Shown here: positions 1 to 11,176 of the stretch, piece by piece
Layout of the letters: every line of letters begins with the position of its first letter
How positions within the stretch are numbered: the stretch's first letter is position 1
Origin: Nannochloropsis oceanica
Lineage: Eukaryota; Sar; Eustigmatophyceae; Eustigmatales; Monodopsidaceae
Reading direction: 5' to 3'
DNA: 64,000 nt
NCBI GenBank assembly: GCA_004519485.1
Contig: CP038134.1
Coordinates: 1-64,000 of the forward strand
Translations under genes and position numbers: made by a program
Notes under the pieces: generated by a model
The model's input: only the letters and a program-made list of their open reading frames with translations
Database searches by the model: none
What the model was told of the DNA's origin: nothing

Positions 1-151
1 GGAGGGGAGGAAGGGAAGGGAGAGGCAGATTTTGGGGCGCTATACCTGGATTTTTACTATGCTAGGACGATGGTCAGCTTTTTCCAGTTCAATGAATCGA
101 TCCTTCCTTCCCTCCTTCCCTCCCTCCCTCCCTTCCCCATCCCTGTCGTAG

Positions 152-268
152 GTGGCCCACATCATGAACAATGAGATGCAACGGAAGTACCTCACGTCCA
201 TCAAGCGCCTCATGAAATACGCCCAGGACAAGCGCCCGGATGTGGACCCCAGCAAGAAATTCTTTTAG
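152..268 (+). CDS. C-terminal exon of an unrecognised protein (5' part outside window)
   Basis: A pyrimidine-rich tract ending in TAG at 149-151 looks like a splice acceptor. It is followed by 38 codons without a stop, then TAG at 266-268. The peptide is charged and helix-like, with the core QRKYLTSIKRLMKYAQDKRP and the end DPSKKFF. Base 1-151 reads as intron: purine-rich start, then CCCT repeats. The earlier exons lie upstream of the window, so domain and function cannot be read. I do not recognise the family. The balanced amino-acid composition, unlike the repeat-driven frames nearby, is the main reason to call it coding. Confidence 0.55.
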   Translation: MAHIMNNEMQRKYLTSIKRLMKYAQDKRPDVDPSKKFF

Positions 269-900
269 CCCGCGCAGCGAGAGAGGAAGAGAGGGGAGGG
301 GATGAAGGAAGGAAAGGGGCTGTAAGTAGAGAAAAAGCAGGCAAAAGACTAAGCCAACGAAAAAAGAATGAAAATCGAGCCTCGAATACGTGGATAGTCC
401 TGCCTTGTTTTTTGATTGGTATACGATCGGAGGATGCTGCCTGCCTTTCTCACCTAGGTGACTGCGTGACAACTACATATATGTGCTTTACAGAGCCGTG
501 GTCGATCCGTGCTGCTGATATCGCTTACAAAATTCGAGCGAGCAGACGACCGTCCCACCGGACAAGACACCACAACCACGTCCCCTGCGCCCACATTCTG
601 GTCAGGCATAATTTTGACAGCAACGGAAAGGATGTACACGGACCACAAATGGTGCGGGACGGGAGAAAGGATGTGGGCCCTTAGTCTTTTGCTATGCATA
701 TTGCTTTTCGAGACCTTGGCGACAGTAGGCAGGAGGCAGGACAGGCCATGCCAAATTCAAGTTCTTGTGTTCTTCCCATGCCCCTCCCCCAGCGGCTGTA
801 CCGCACATTTATTATCCATCCTCCTTTCCCAGCAGGGACTGTTGACGCGAAATCAATGCGTGGCCTCCATCCCCAGCTTCGCCTTGTTTCTCTGAGAAGA
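269..900. other. Intergenic region upstream of alpha-mannosidase
   Basis: This holds the 3' flank of the first gene (a purine-rich GGGA/GAAGG stretch to about 330) and the 5' flank of the mannosidase gene. The mannosidase frame stays open upstream to about 694, with in-frame ATGs at 694 and 856, so the 5' leader may start earlier than annotated. No other gene is visible on either strand. Confidence 0.5.
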
Positions 901-3900
901 ATGACTCCTCTCCTGCTCGGCTTGCTCGGGGGCACCCTCCTCTCCAGCACCCACACCACCGTTACCGCCGCCAGTGCCGCAATGGCCACAACCTCTTCCG
1001 TCCGTCCGGTGCACGACCAGTGGCCTCCCATTTACAACACGTCCGCGAGATGCTGGTGAGAGTCTCCACCCCTCCCCGCCCCCCTTTCAATCGTGTGCGC
1101 CAGAACACGATTGTCTGACCCGTCTCACGCCCCCATCTATCCCTCTCTTACACAGCGACGACACCAAGCTGAACGTCCACCTGGTCTGCCACACTCACGA
1201 CGACGTTGGTATGTCTGTCTATCCCTTCCCCCCCTTCCCGTACTGTCACCGGTGTCTGTGGTGAGCGTCGTGGCGCTTGCCTACTGATCTGCACATGATT
1301 TCCCTTGCCTCCATTCCTGCCTTTCCTCCCGCCTGCTCATCGGCCATATATACGTGACTTTCACAGGCTGGCTCAAGACGATCGACCAATACTATTTGGG
1401 GAGCAATAACAGTATCCAGGTTAGTGCGGGAGGGCGGGCGGAAAGGCGGGAGGGAAGTCGGAATGGAGCTTCTGAAGCATCAATATTGAGAAACACCAGC
1501 GTCACTCACCCACGTCTACCCTTAATTTCCCACACCCCCAACCCCCCCTCCCTCCTTCGCCAAATCTCTCCCAGCACGCCGGCGTGCAGTACATCCTGGA
1601 TTCGGTCACGGACTCCCTCATCGCCGACCCCGGCCGGAAGTTCACCTATGTGGAGCAGGTGCGCAGGGGGGGAAGGTGGGGGAGGGAAGGGGGAAGGCAA
1701 TTCAGTCTGGGTATATCGTAGTATCATGTCGTCCGCCGCATGCTTAGTCGTTGTTCCCTCCCTCGTTTCCTCCCTCCCTCTCTCCTTGCAGGCCTTCTTT
1801 TCCCGGTGGTGGTATGAGCAGACCCCCAAAAAGAAAGCCCAAGTCCGGCGCCTGGTGGAGGAAGAACGACTTGTCTTCACGTAAGATAGAGGGGGGGGGG
1901 GGGGGAGTGAGGGAGGGAGGGAGGGAGGAGGGGAGAGTATGTTCCCCTTTCGACTATCTTCTCGTTGACAGCGGAGCATGGCTCACTGCTCACGTGTACC
2001 TCTCCCCCTCGCTCGCTCCCTCCCTCAGGAATGGCGGCTGGTGCATGCACGATGAGGCCACGGCGCACTACGTGGGAATGATCGACCAGACGACTCTGGG
2101 ACACCGCTTTCTAGCCGCCACATTTGGCGCGAAGCACCTCCCGAGGGTGGGCTGGCAGGTGAGGAGGGCGGGAAGGAGGGAAATGTAGCGCAGGGGATTG
2201 GATTGTCGCATTTGCATTCGTCAATGTCATAATTGTCATCGTCTCCTTCTCACGCCAAGTCTCGTGCGTGGGCTGCGCGTGAACACCCCCACAAACACCC
2301 CCACAAAGGCAGTACGACAAACACTCACTCACTAACCCCCCCCCTCACACAAACACAGGTGGACCCCTTCGGCCACTCCTCCACGCAGGCCTCCCTCCTC
2401 TCCGGCAGGTCCGTCCGTCTTTCCTTACCTATCTCTCCCTCCCTTCCTCCCTCCCTTCCTCTCTCCCTCTCCCTCCGCCCCTCGCCCCTCACTTTTCTCT
2501 TCTTTTCCTCCCTTTCTCAGCGTGGGCTTCGAGGCCCTCTACTTCGGCCGCATTGACTACCAGGACATGAAGGAGCGGAAGGGGAAGCAGCAGCTGGAGT
2601 TTATCTGGGACGCATCACCTTCCTTGGGCTCGGATGCAGGTAAGCAGGGAGGGAGGGAGGGAGGAAAGAAGGAAGGGAGGGGGGGGTGTCGAAGAAGGTC
2701 CGGCTCCTTCCACTCCGGGTTTCGCCACGCCACGCACGACCCCATCCCTCCCTCCCTCCCTCCCTCCCTCCCTCCCTCCCTCCCTCCCTCCCCAGCCATC
2801 TTCACCGGTGTTTTCCCCTCGGGCAATTACGGGCCGCCTCGGGGCTTTTGCTTCGACCAGTTCTGCGCTGACGAGCCCATGAACGACGACGTAAATTTGG
2901 TGGACGAGAACACCGAGGTACATGCCCCTCCCTCCCTCCCTCCCTCCCCCCCTTTGATCGTCTGCTTCCTTTTTTTGGATCGGGATGTGCGTGGGTGTGT
3001 GGGTGTGTGTGACTGACAAGTTCTCTCGCGCCCTCCTCTTCTCTCCCTTCCTCTCTTCATCCCATCCACATGCACCGCCCTCCTTCCCTCCCTCCCTTTC
3101 TCCCTCCCACCCCAGCGACGCGTCGAGGAGTTCGTGGCTGCTGTCAGGGAGCTGAAGAAGTTTTACCCGGGCAAGAACATCATGCTGCAGATGGGGAGGT
3201 GAGGGAGGGAGGGAGGGAGGGAGGGAGGGAGGAAAAGATCTGGCCGATCTCTTTGTGGGATGTACGTTTGCCCATCTACTGCCCATGCATCCAAGGACCT
3301 CTCCAGGCGCCTGTCGAACCCTTCCCTCCCTCCCCCCCTCCCCCCCCCTCTGCAGCGACTTCCAGTTCGAGAACGCCAACACGTGGTATAAGAATTTGGA
3401 CAAGCTCATCCACTACGTCAACAAGGACGGTCGCCTCAACGTCTTCTACTCCACCCCCATCGAGGTCGGGAGGGAGGGAGGAAGAAGAGGGGGAGGGAAG
3501 GAAAAAGAGGGGGAAAGCAACGATCAAGATATCATGCATGTGACCGTGTGACCGATCCTCCCTCCCTCACTCCCTCCCTCCCTCCATCCCTCCCTTCCTC
3601 CCTCCCATCCACATCGTGCAGTACACTGAAGCCCGCCACCGCGAGCAGCTGGCGTTCAGCACCAAGGAGGATGACTTCTTCCCTTACTCCGATGGCCCCG
3701 TACGTTCCCTCCCTCCCTCTCCCTCCCCCTCCTTCCTTTCCTTCCTCCCCCCCCCCTCTTCACCCTCCGCTCACCTTCCTCTTCCTCCCTCCCTCCCTCC
3801 TTCCTTCCCTCCCTCAGCATCAGTACTGGACGGGATACTTCTCTTCGCGATCTTCCCTCAAGCGCTTCGAGCGGGTGGCTAGGTAGGGAGGGAGGGAGGG

Positions 3901-4806
3901 AGGGATGGAAGGAGGTAGGTAGGTAAAAGACTGTCTTATTGTACTTCAGGCATTCAAACTCTCCTTTTCTCCCTCCCTCCCGCCCTCCCTCCCTCCCTCC
4001 CCCGCAGCGGCTACCTTCAAGTCGCCCGACAGCTCCAAGCCCTCGCCGCCCTCCTTCCAATCTCCTCCTCCTCCTCCTCCTCCTCGCCCTCCCTCTTCCC
4101 CTTGGAGGAGGCCTCGGCCATCATGCAGCACCATGACGGTGTCTCGGGCACCAGCAAGCAGCATGTGGCCTATGACTACGCCCAGCGAGTGAGGAAGCCC
4201 TCCCTTCCTCCCTCCCTCCCTCCCTCCCTCCCTTTCGCCTTCTCCCCCGCTTGGCCTAATCCTCCCTCCCTCCCTCCCTCCCTCCCCCCCTTCCTCTCTA
4301 GATGGACAAGGGCTACGCCGAGGCTCAGTCGGTGGCAGCTGACGCGATGGCCGCCCTCCTCAGGCACGCGCACCACCAGACAGAGGGGAAGAAGAGGTCA
4401 GAGAGGGAGGAAGGGAGGGAGGGAGGGAGGGAGGGAGGGAGGGACATGAAGGAAGCGAATGACATCTTTCATTCTGACGGACCTGGCCAAACACTCTCAC
4501 CCTCCCTCCCTCCCTCCCTCCCTCCCTCCCTTCCTCCGTCCCCGTTATTGCCGAACTTCTCACCGTTTTAACTCCCTTCCTCCTTCCCTTCCTCCTTCCT
4601 CGTCCCCCAGCGCCTCGCCACCCCCCCCTCCCTCCCCCCCTATCCGGCTCTGCCCTCCACCAGTGCAAGCTCCTCAACGAGTCCTCCTGCGACGTCGTCG
4701 TGCGGGCCACCAGGGCCAATCAAGGTAGGTTAGGAAGGAGGGAGGGAGGGAGGGAGGGAGTGAGGAAGTGAGGGAGGGAAGGAGGGAGGATTAGGCGAGA
4801 GAGAGA

Positions 4807-4870
<64 letters not shown>

Positions 4871-5435
4871 TCCCACCCACCCTCCCTCCCTCCCTCCCTC
4901 CCTCTCTTCCCAGACGTTCTCGTTCTTGCCTACAACCCCCTGGCCCATGCGCGGGGACCGGCCGTGGTGCGCCTGCCCGTGTCCTCCCCCCACCTGCATG
5001 TCTACCGGAGGTAGGGAGGGAGGAAGGGAGGGAGGGAGGGAGAGAGGGAGGACGGGAGGGAGGGAGGGAAGATCCTGAAGATGATTCAATGGGGTCCACA
5101 TCGAAAGATATTCCCACCCTCCACTCCCTCCTCCCTCCCTCCCTCCTCCCTCCCTCCCTCCCTCCCTCCAGCGATGCCCTCCGTGACCCGCTCCCGTCGG
5201 ACGTGTTGGAGGGGGAGAAGAACGATACCTTCCTCCTGGTCTTCCAGACTGATAGCCTGCCGCCTCTGGGGGTGGGGAGGTGAGGGAGGGAGCGGGGAAG
5301 GGAAGGGTGGAAGGTTCAGGGACAATCCAGCCTATCGTGTTTATGTGCTTATTGTCATTCCTTTCCTCCTTCCTTCCCGCCCTCCCTCCCTCCCTCCCTC
5401 CGCAGCTACATCCTCAAGTCCCACCTCGACAATGA

Positions 5436-5479
<44 letters not shown>

Positions 5480-8295
5480 ACAGCAGCAACAGCAGCAGTA
5501 CGACAAACATCTCTCTCATCAGCAGCAGCAGCAGTTCTTCCCAGACCAAGGCGGATAAGCACTCCCGGCAGCTCTCCCCTTCCTCCTCCTCCTCCTCCTC
5601 CTCCTCCTCCTCCTCCTCCTCCTCCTCCTCCTCCTCCTCCTCCTCCTCCTCCTCCTCCGAGGAGGAGGAGGAGGAGGACGGAATCGTGGTGGTAGAGAAC
5701 GCATTTATTCGCCTCCTCTACTCCACCAGCACCGGCCGCCTCACCTCCCTCCAGCGGAAGGACACTAACCTTCAAATGAACGTTACACAGGATCTGCTGT
5801 ACTACCACTCGTTTAACGGCAGTAGCGGTGTGAACACGACCGGCATGGACGAGGAGACCAAGCGGGGGGTGATTCAGGTGGGGAGGAATGGAGGGAGGGA
5901 GGGAGGAAGGGAGGGAGGAGTCGTGACTGAGGCTCGTGTTGTGTTCGCACTCCTGTTCCCCTACCTTCGTCCCACGGCTAAGGAGACCAAAAATTTCCGT
6001 TCGACCTTTCCTATCTCCCCTTCTAACCTCCCCCCCTTCCTTCCTCCCTCCCTCCCTCCCAGGCCGGCGGCGCCTACATCTTCCGGCCTGAGGCGGACCA
6101 GTCGCTGTACCCCATAAATGCCGGGGCTGTGGAGATCGAGATTTTTAAGGGCGACGTCGTGACTGAGGTTGGCAGGGAGGGAGGGAGGGAGGGAGGGAGG
6201 GAGGGGGAAGACAGAACAGTCGAAGGACGGGCATTGTTGGTTTTTGCGATCTTACCCTCCCTCCCTCCCTCCCTCCCTCCCTCCCTCCCTTCCTCAGATT
6301 CGGCAGACCTGGTCGCCCTGGGCGTCGCTCACCAGCCGGCTCTACGCGGGCTCCCGCTCGCTGGAGGTCGAGTGGTCGGTGGGACCCATCCCCGTCGAGG
6401 AGGACGGCGTCGGCAAGGAGGTGATCGCGCGGTTTCAAACGGACGTTGGGAGCGGGGACCGTTTGTACACCGACGCTAACGGCCGGGAGTTCCAGGAACG
6501 ACGACTGTGCGTGCCCCTCCCTCCTTTCCTGCCTTTCTTTCTCCTTCCCTTCCTTCCTCCCTCCCTCCCGTCATTTGTTGATCTCAGTCTTCTTGCGAGC
6601 TCGGCCTCTCCTTTCCTTCCTATTGTTAATCCTCCTTCCCTCCCTCCCCCTCTTGCAGGAACCATCGCCCCACGTGGAACGCGTCCATCGACGAGCCCGT
6701 GGCCGGCAACTACTACCCCGTCACCGCTGCCGCCTTTCTGCTGGACACCAAGGCAGGGACGGAGGCAGGGACGGAGGGAGGGACGGTGGGAGGGACGGAG
6801 GACCGGGCCAAGCGCCGACAGTTCTCGGTCGTGGTCGATCGCTCGCAGGTGGGTCAAGGTCAAAGCTGCCCTCCCCTCTTTCCCTCTCTCCTTGTTTCCT
6901 TCCCTCCCTCCTTCCCTCCCTCCCTCTTTCTCCTCCCTCCTACCCTTCCTTGCTTCCTTCCCTCCCTCCTTCCCTCCCTCCCTCTTTCCCTTCCCTCCCT
7001 CCCTTGCTTCCTTCTCGTCAATGCCCTTCCACCCCGTATCCCCTTCTCCCTCTTCAGTAACTCACCCCTCCCTCCCTCCCTCCCTCCCTTCCTTCCTCCC
7101 TCCCTCCCTCCCTCCCTCCTTCTTTCACAGGGAGTGGCGTCCTTGGCATCGGGCCAGCTGGACGTGCTGCTGCAGCGTCGCCTTCTCTTTGATGACCACA
7201 GGGGGGTGGGAGAGCCGTTGAACGAGACGACGGGAGGGATAGAGCACGGAGGGGCGCATGCCCGACAAGGAGGCGGGGTGGTGGTTTCTGGACAGCACCA
7301 GCTGCTGCTGGGGATGGGAGGGAAGGAGGGCCTGAGGGAGCTGAGGACGAAGATGGAAGAGGAATTCTTGCCACGTATGTGCTGGGAGGGAGGGAGGGAG
7401 GAGGGCAGACAAGGAGGGAGGGAGGGACGGGAGGAGGGAGACGTTTCACACCTCTGTCTTCCTATTTCCTATACACTCCAACAGCCGCCCTCTTTTTCTC
7501 CACCCACGCGGATTTCCTTGCCTCCACCTCCCTGCTCTCCTCGTCCTCCTCCCCCTCCTCCGCCTCCTCTGTCCCCCTCTCCTCCTTCTCGGGGAGCGAG
7601 CTCCCTCCTTCCCTCTCCCTCATGACTTTGCAAAAAATCAGCTGCCGAGGGAGAGGCGAACGATGGACCACCCTCCCCGTCGAGGTCGAGGAGGAGGAAG
7701 GGAAGGAGGAAGGGACGGAGGGAGGGGGGGAGGCTCGCTTCATCCTCCGCTTGGCGCATCAGTTTGCCGTCGGAGAAGACCAGGAGCTGTCGCAGCCCGT
7801 GACGGTGGATCTGGCCAGGTAGGGAGAGGGAGGGAGGGAGGGAGGGAGGGAGGGAGGGAGGGGAGGAAGGGTTGCATCGTGTGTCCTTCAGTCCAATTAC
7901 CCTTCGCTTCCTCGAAGAGCGCCCATCCCCTCCTGTCTCCCTCCCTTCCTCCCTCCTTCCCTCCCTCCCTTAGTCTCTTTCCCCACCACACACTGGCCTC
8001 CTCCGTTGAGCTCACCCTCTCGGCGGGTCAGCCCAAGAGCCAGCTCAGTCGCCTTGCGTGGCAGACGACGCATGGGCAGGCGATGGCAGGGCGCGAGGGA
8101 GGGAAGGAGGGAGGGAAGGAGGACGGGCGGATGGTGACATTGAACCCGATGGAGATACGGACATTTGAGGTGGCGCTCAAGTGGAGGAAGGAGGAGGAGG
8201 AGGAGGAGGAGGAGGAGGTAGGGAGGGAGGTGGGGAAGGAGGAAGGGGAGGTGCAAAAGTGGATAGGGCCAGGGAATTTGATGGAGATGATGTAA
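901..8295 (+). CDS. Lysosomal/vacuolar-type alpha-mannosidase, glycoside hydrolase family 38
   Basis: A class II alpha-mannosidase that would remove alpha-linked mannose from N-glycans or free oligosaccharides in an acidic compartment. The chain starts with a hydrophobic signal ([16 protein letters not shown]). About 25 exons follow. The GH38 catalytic core is complete: [18 protein letters not shown] carries the zinc-binding His and Asp, [20 protein letters not shown] carries the Asp nucleophile, then [14 protein letters not shown], and [10 protein letters not shown] carries the other zinc ligand. GWQ-DPFGHS with FGRIDYQD is the lysosomal MAN2B1 pattern rather than Golgi mannosidase II. Mid- and C-terminal beta domains follow ([50 protein letters not shown]). 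A Ser/Asn/Glu-rich linker (5409-5680) splits the beta region. The last exon ends in an acidic stretch. Introns carry GGGA and CCCT arrays. The start at 901 is chosen for the signal peptide; 856 is an alternative. Confidence 0.9.
4797..4868. repeat. (GA)n microsatellite in a mannosidase intron
   Basis: About 70 bases of GA dinucleotides with a few GAAA interruptions. It lies inside an intron whose donor end is GGGA-rich and whose acceptor end is CCCT-rich. Confidence 0.9.
5434..5658 (+). repeat. Coding (AGC/AAC)n and (TCC)n tracts giving a Ser/Asn linker
   Basis: Inside one mannosidase exon, AGC and AAC codons (about 5434-5496) encode runs of Ser with regularly spaced Asn. Next comes a run of about 26 TCC serine codons (5581-5658), then GAG glutamates. 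The frame continues straight into conserved GH38 C-terminal sequence, so the repeats are translated. Confidence 0.85.
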
Positions 8296-8709
8296 GGGGG
8301 AAATGAAAGGAAGGAGGGAGGGAGGGTGGGAGGAAGGCTTGTCAATAGCAGCAGAAAGCGATACACAGGGCTATGACAGCAGCAATAGCAGGAGGAGGAG
8401 GCACGGTCATAGCCTCACAAGAGAGAGAAAGCGAGAAAAAAAATGTTTACGTGTGACTCGAACGTGGCAACGGCAAGAGCATATCAGAAACCGAGAGGGG
8501 ATGAAAGCCCGCGCAGCAGCATAAGAGAGATGACGGGCAGAAATAGGGGTAGAGAGACCCAGCGCCAGCAACAGAGAGATGAGGGAAAGAGACCTCACGC
8601 GGCGGCAGAAGCAGCCAAAGAATCAAGCAACATGTAAGCCCGTTGGATCCCCCCCACCGATACGTACACCCGCTATTTACACGCTATTTGTACACTAAGA
8701 TTTACACAC

Positions 8710-8760
<51 letters not shown>

Positions 8761-9071
8761 CCAGAACCCATTGACTTTTATCGTCCTTCTTCTTATCGTG
8801 ATGTTCCTCGTACTTCTTCTTTGCTTTTATAATTATGATTATTTTCTCGTATTTCTTCTTCTTATGATTCCTTTTCTTGTTGTTCCGAATGTAATTACTT
8901 TCGTGTGTGCTTACTAGCTCCTCCTCGCCACACATACCCCCCTCCCTCCCTCCCTCCCTCCCTCCCTCCCTCCCTCCATTCGTTCTTCGTGCTGTTGTGT
9001 GATGACTTCAACCTCGTCCTACGTACGTACATTTATATACACACCGTCTCTCCCTCTCTCCCTCCCTTCCT
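8296..9071. other. Convergent intergenic region with (GA)n and (TCCC)n arrays
   Basis: This lies between the 3' end of the + strand mannosidase and the 3' end of the - strand membrane protein. It contains a (GA)n microsatellite at 8711-8758, an AT-rich stretch around 8770-8910 unlike the GC-rich surroundings, and a (CCCT)n array at about 8939-8978. No gene is seen. Confidence 0.6.
8711..8758. repeat. (GA)n microsatellite, intergenic
   Basis: A near-perfect GA dinucleotide run of about 48 bases in the convergent region. Confidence 0.9.
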
Positions 9072-10770
9072 TTAAACCCCAGCCCCTTCTCTCCCTAGCA
9101 ACGCTTGCGCGTACTCCCGTTCTCTGGGAGTCGCCCCTGCCATCCCTCCCTCCCTCCCTCCCTCCCTCCCTCCATACGCCCTCTTGGCCTTGCGGGCGAG
9201 GTAGAGGCAGGAGGCGGACCATGCGGCGAGAGGGAACCAGGCCCCGACCACCCACAGCCAGATGTCTTAGGGAGGGAGGGAGGGAGGGAGGGAGGGAGGG
9301 GGGGAGGGAGGGAGGAGAGGGTGAGCCAGCGAAGCAGGAGGCAGACCGCATGCCAAACGAAGAGCGGGGAGGGAGGGAAGGACGGAGGGAGGAAGGGCAA
9401 CCACCAGGACGCACCTGGCAGAAGTGTGCGGTGGTACACCACGAGCTGGACGTAGTTGAAGGCCAGCGTGATGACTTGGGCGCAGAAGGCTGCCATGCAG
9501 AAAGCCAGGAGGATGTTAAGCTGGAGGAGGGCGATGCGGAAGAGGTCGTGCTGACGAAGGGGAGAGCGGGAGGCCCACACGAGCCGTTTCTTCATCTTTG
9601 ATGGGGGGACGGAGGGAAAAGAGAATGGAGGGGAGGGATGCAGCGGCGTGGATCAGGCGAGAAGGGCAGATGGGTGGGACTGCTGAGTTCAAGTGAGCGG
9701 CCCCTCGCTCCTTCCCATTTTCCCTCCTTCCCTCCCTTCCCACCTGTAGCCCGCTGTACAACATGGAGAGCATAAGGAGGAAGGCACAGGCAAGTTGAAC
9801 CAGGTAGGCGGCATCCACCACGTAGGCCTGGGCGGTGCCACCGCCGCTATTGCTCGAGGTGGACGAATCGTCACCTGGGAGGGAAGGCGGGAGGGTGGCC
9901 AGGAGGTGAGAGTGACGTTTGGCGGGTCGACGAGTTTCCTGTGCCGACCCCCCCCCTTCTCCCTCCTTCCTTCACTCTCCTCCTCCCTTCTCCTCCGCCT
10001 CTCACCTACCGATGTACTCGTTCTCCTCCGCCCACCGCTTGTCGAGGCAGAAGGCTGGTCCTGCCACGTTCAAGAGGAAAGCCACCACCAACAGCCCCGC
10101 CGTCGCCGCATCCCGGATTTGGTACATCCACACGCGTCGGGCCCGGAGCAAAGGCGCCTCATAGACGTCGATTCGCCAGTCACTTAGGACGAGACCGAGT
10201 GCGGCGAGGGTGCAGAGGAGCTGGAAACGGAGGAGGGAGAGCAGGCCCAGGCAGAAGGATGGAGTAGAGGAAGAGGGGGAGGACAGGAAGGAAGTGGAAA
10301 TGGTGAAAAGGACGGAGGAGAGGATGGGAGAGGTGATGGTGGAGGTGGAGGAGGATGAGGAAAGGTGGGTGTGGAGAAGGAGTGCGTAGAGAGGAATGAC
10401 AAAGCATGTCCCAATAACAAGCAAGAGGTGAATGCTCAGACGCTTCCGCCCAAATGAGTCCCTGTGTGAACATGACATGTGTACGTGTAAAGTCGTGAAT
10501 GCATGAGTCATTGCGTGGACGAGTGTCTCTTTTGCTTCCCTTCTCCTTTATCTCCTCCCCCAGTCCCACCCTGCCCCTCTTCCCTTGCCCATGCTCCCTC
10601 AACTCTGTCACTCACCCCATGACCTCTCGCAACTTCCATCCATACGCCTGACAAAACTTGCCGAGGCGAAAAGATGCCACGAGAAATAAGAGCAATGAGA
10701 ATCCCATCCCCACGGCACCCACGGCCATGCGACTCTGGCTGTCTACGGGCAACTCAATGCCTGCGCCCAT
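9072..10770 (-). CDS. Predicted seven-helix membrane protein, family unknown
   Basis: Five exons on the minus strand (about 10770-10616, 10461-10010, 9874-9744, 9595-9415, 9265-9072) join in frame to about 370 residues. Hydrophobic segments include MGFSLLLFLVASF, LSIHLLLVIGTCFVIPLYAL, LLCTLAALGLVLS, AATAGLLVVAFLLNVAGPAF, YLVQLACAFLLMLSMLYSGL, LLQLNILLAFCMAAFCAQV and VVGAWFPLAAWSASCLYLA, so about seven membrane helices. A Ser/Thr-rich loop links helices 2 and 3. A Gly-Arg-Glu stretch made by the GGGA repeat lies near the C terminus. I do not recognise the family; a GPCR-like fold is only a guess. The first in-frame ATG is at 10770; the frame is open to a TAG slightly upstream, so an upstream exon is possible. 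The gene is divergent from the lumen peroxidase-like gene. Confidence 0.7.
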
Positions 10771-11176
10771 GCTTGCTTGATGCACGACGGCGAGGATGAC
10801 AGTGAAGCGTTTTTGGCAGACAAGGCTGGCAGGAATTACCACTTGGAGGCAAGAGGTGGCATGAATCGACTCGCAGTGAACTAGCTACAGCGTGCTGTGG
10901 CCTCTGGTGTGGATGGAATGCATGAGAAAAAGGGAAAAAGTGATTGAGTTTACGTACGCCATACCATTATACGAATCGTATAATACGATATCGCCTGTTG
11001 TTGACGTGTGTGGGTTCACCGTGACTGGACTCGTCGCACCCCGAATACATCTAGAGCGGCAAAGATTCCACCACCTTATTCACTCACACATTGAATACAC
11101 ATCTAAGCAGGACCGCCATTCGTGCACAAGGCCGTTTTGGGGTTTGCCGCGGCAAGCAACCGACAGCACATCAAGC
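10771..11176. promoter_or_regulatory. Divergent intergenic region, likely shared promoter
   Basis: 406 bases separate the start of the - strand seven-helix gene from the start of the + strand lumen protein. It is less GC-rich than the genes and free of GGGA arrays. It contains a palindrome at 10966-10984. No clear TATA box is seen. Confidence 0.45.
10966..10984. repeat. Near-perfect 19-bp palindrome in divergent promoter
   Basis: ATTATACGA, one base, TCGTATAAT: two 9-base arms that are exact reverse complements. It lies about midway between two divergent start codons, as expected of a site for a dimeric DNA-binding protein, though this is only inferred. Confidence 0.75.
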
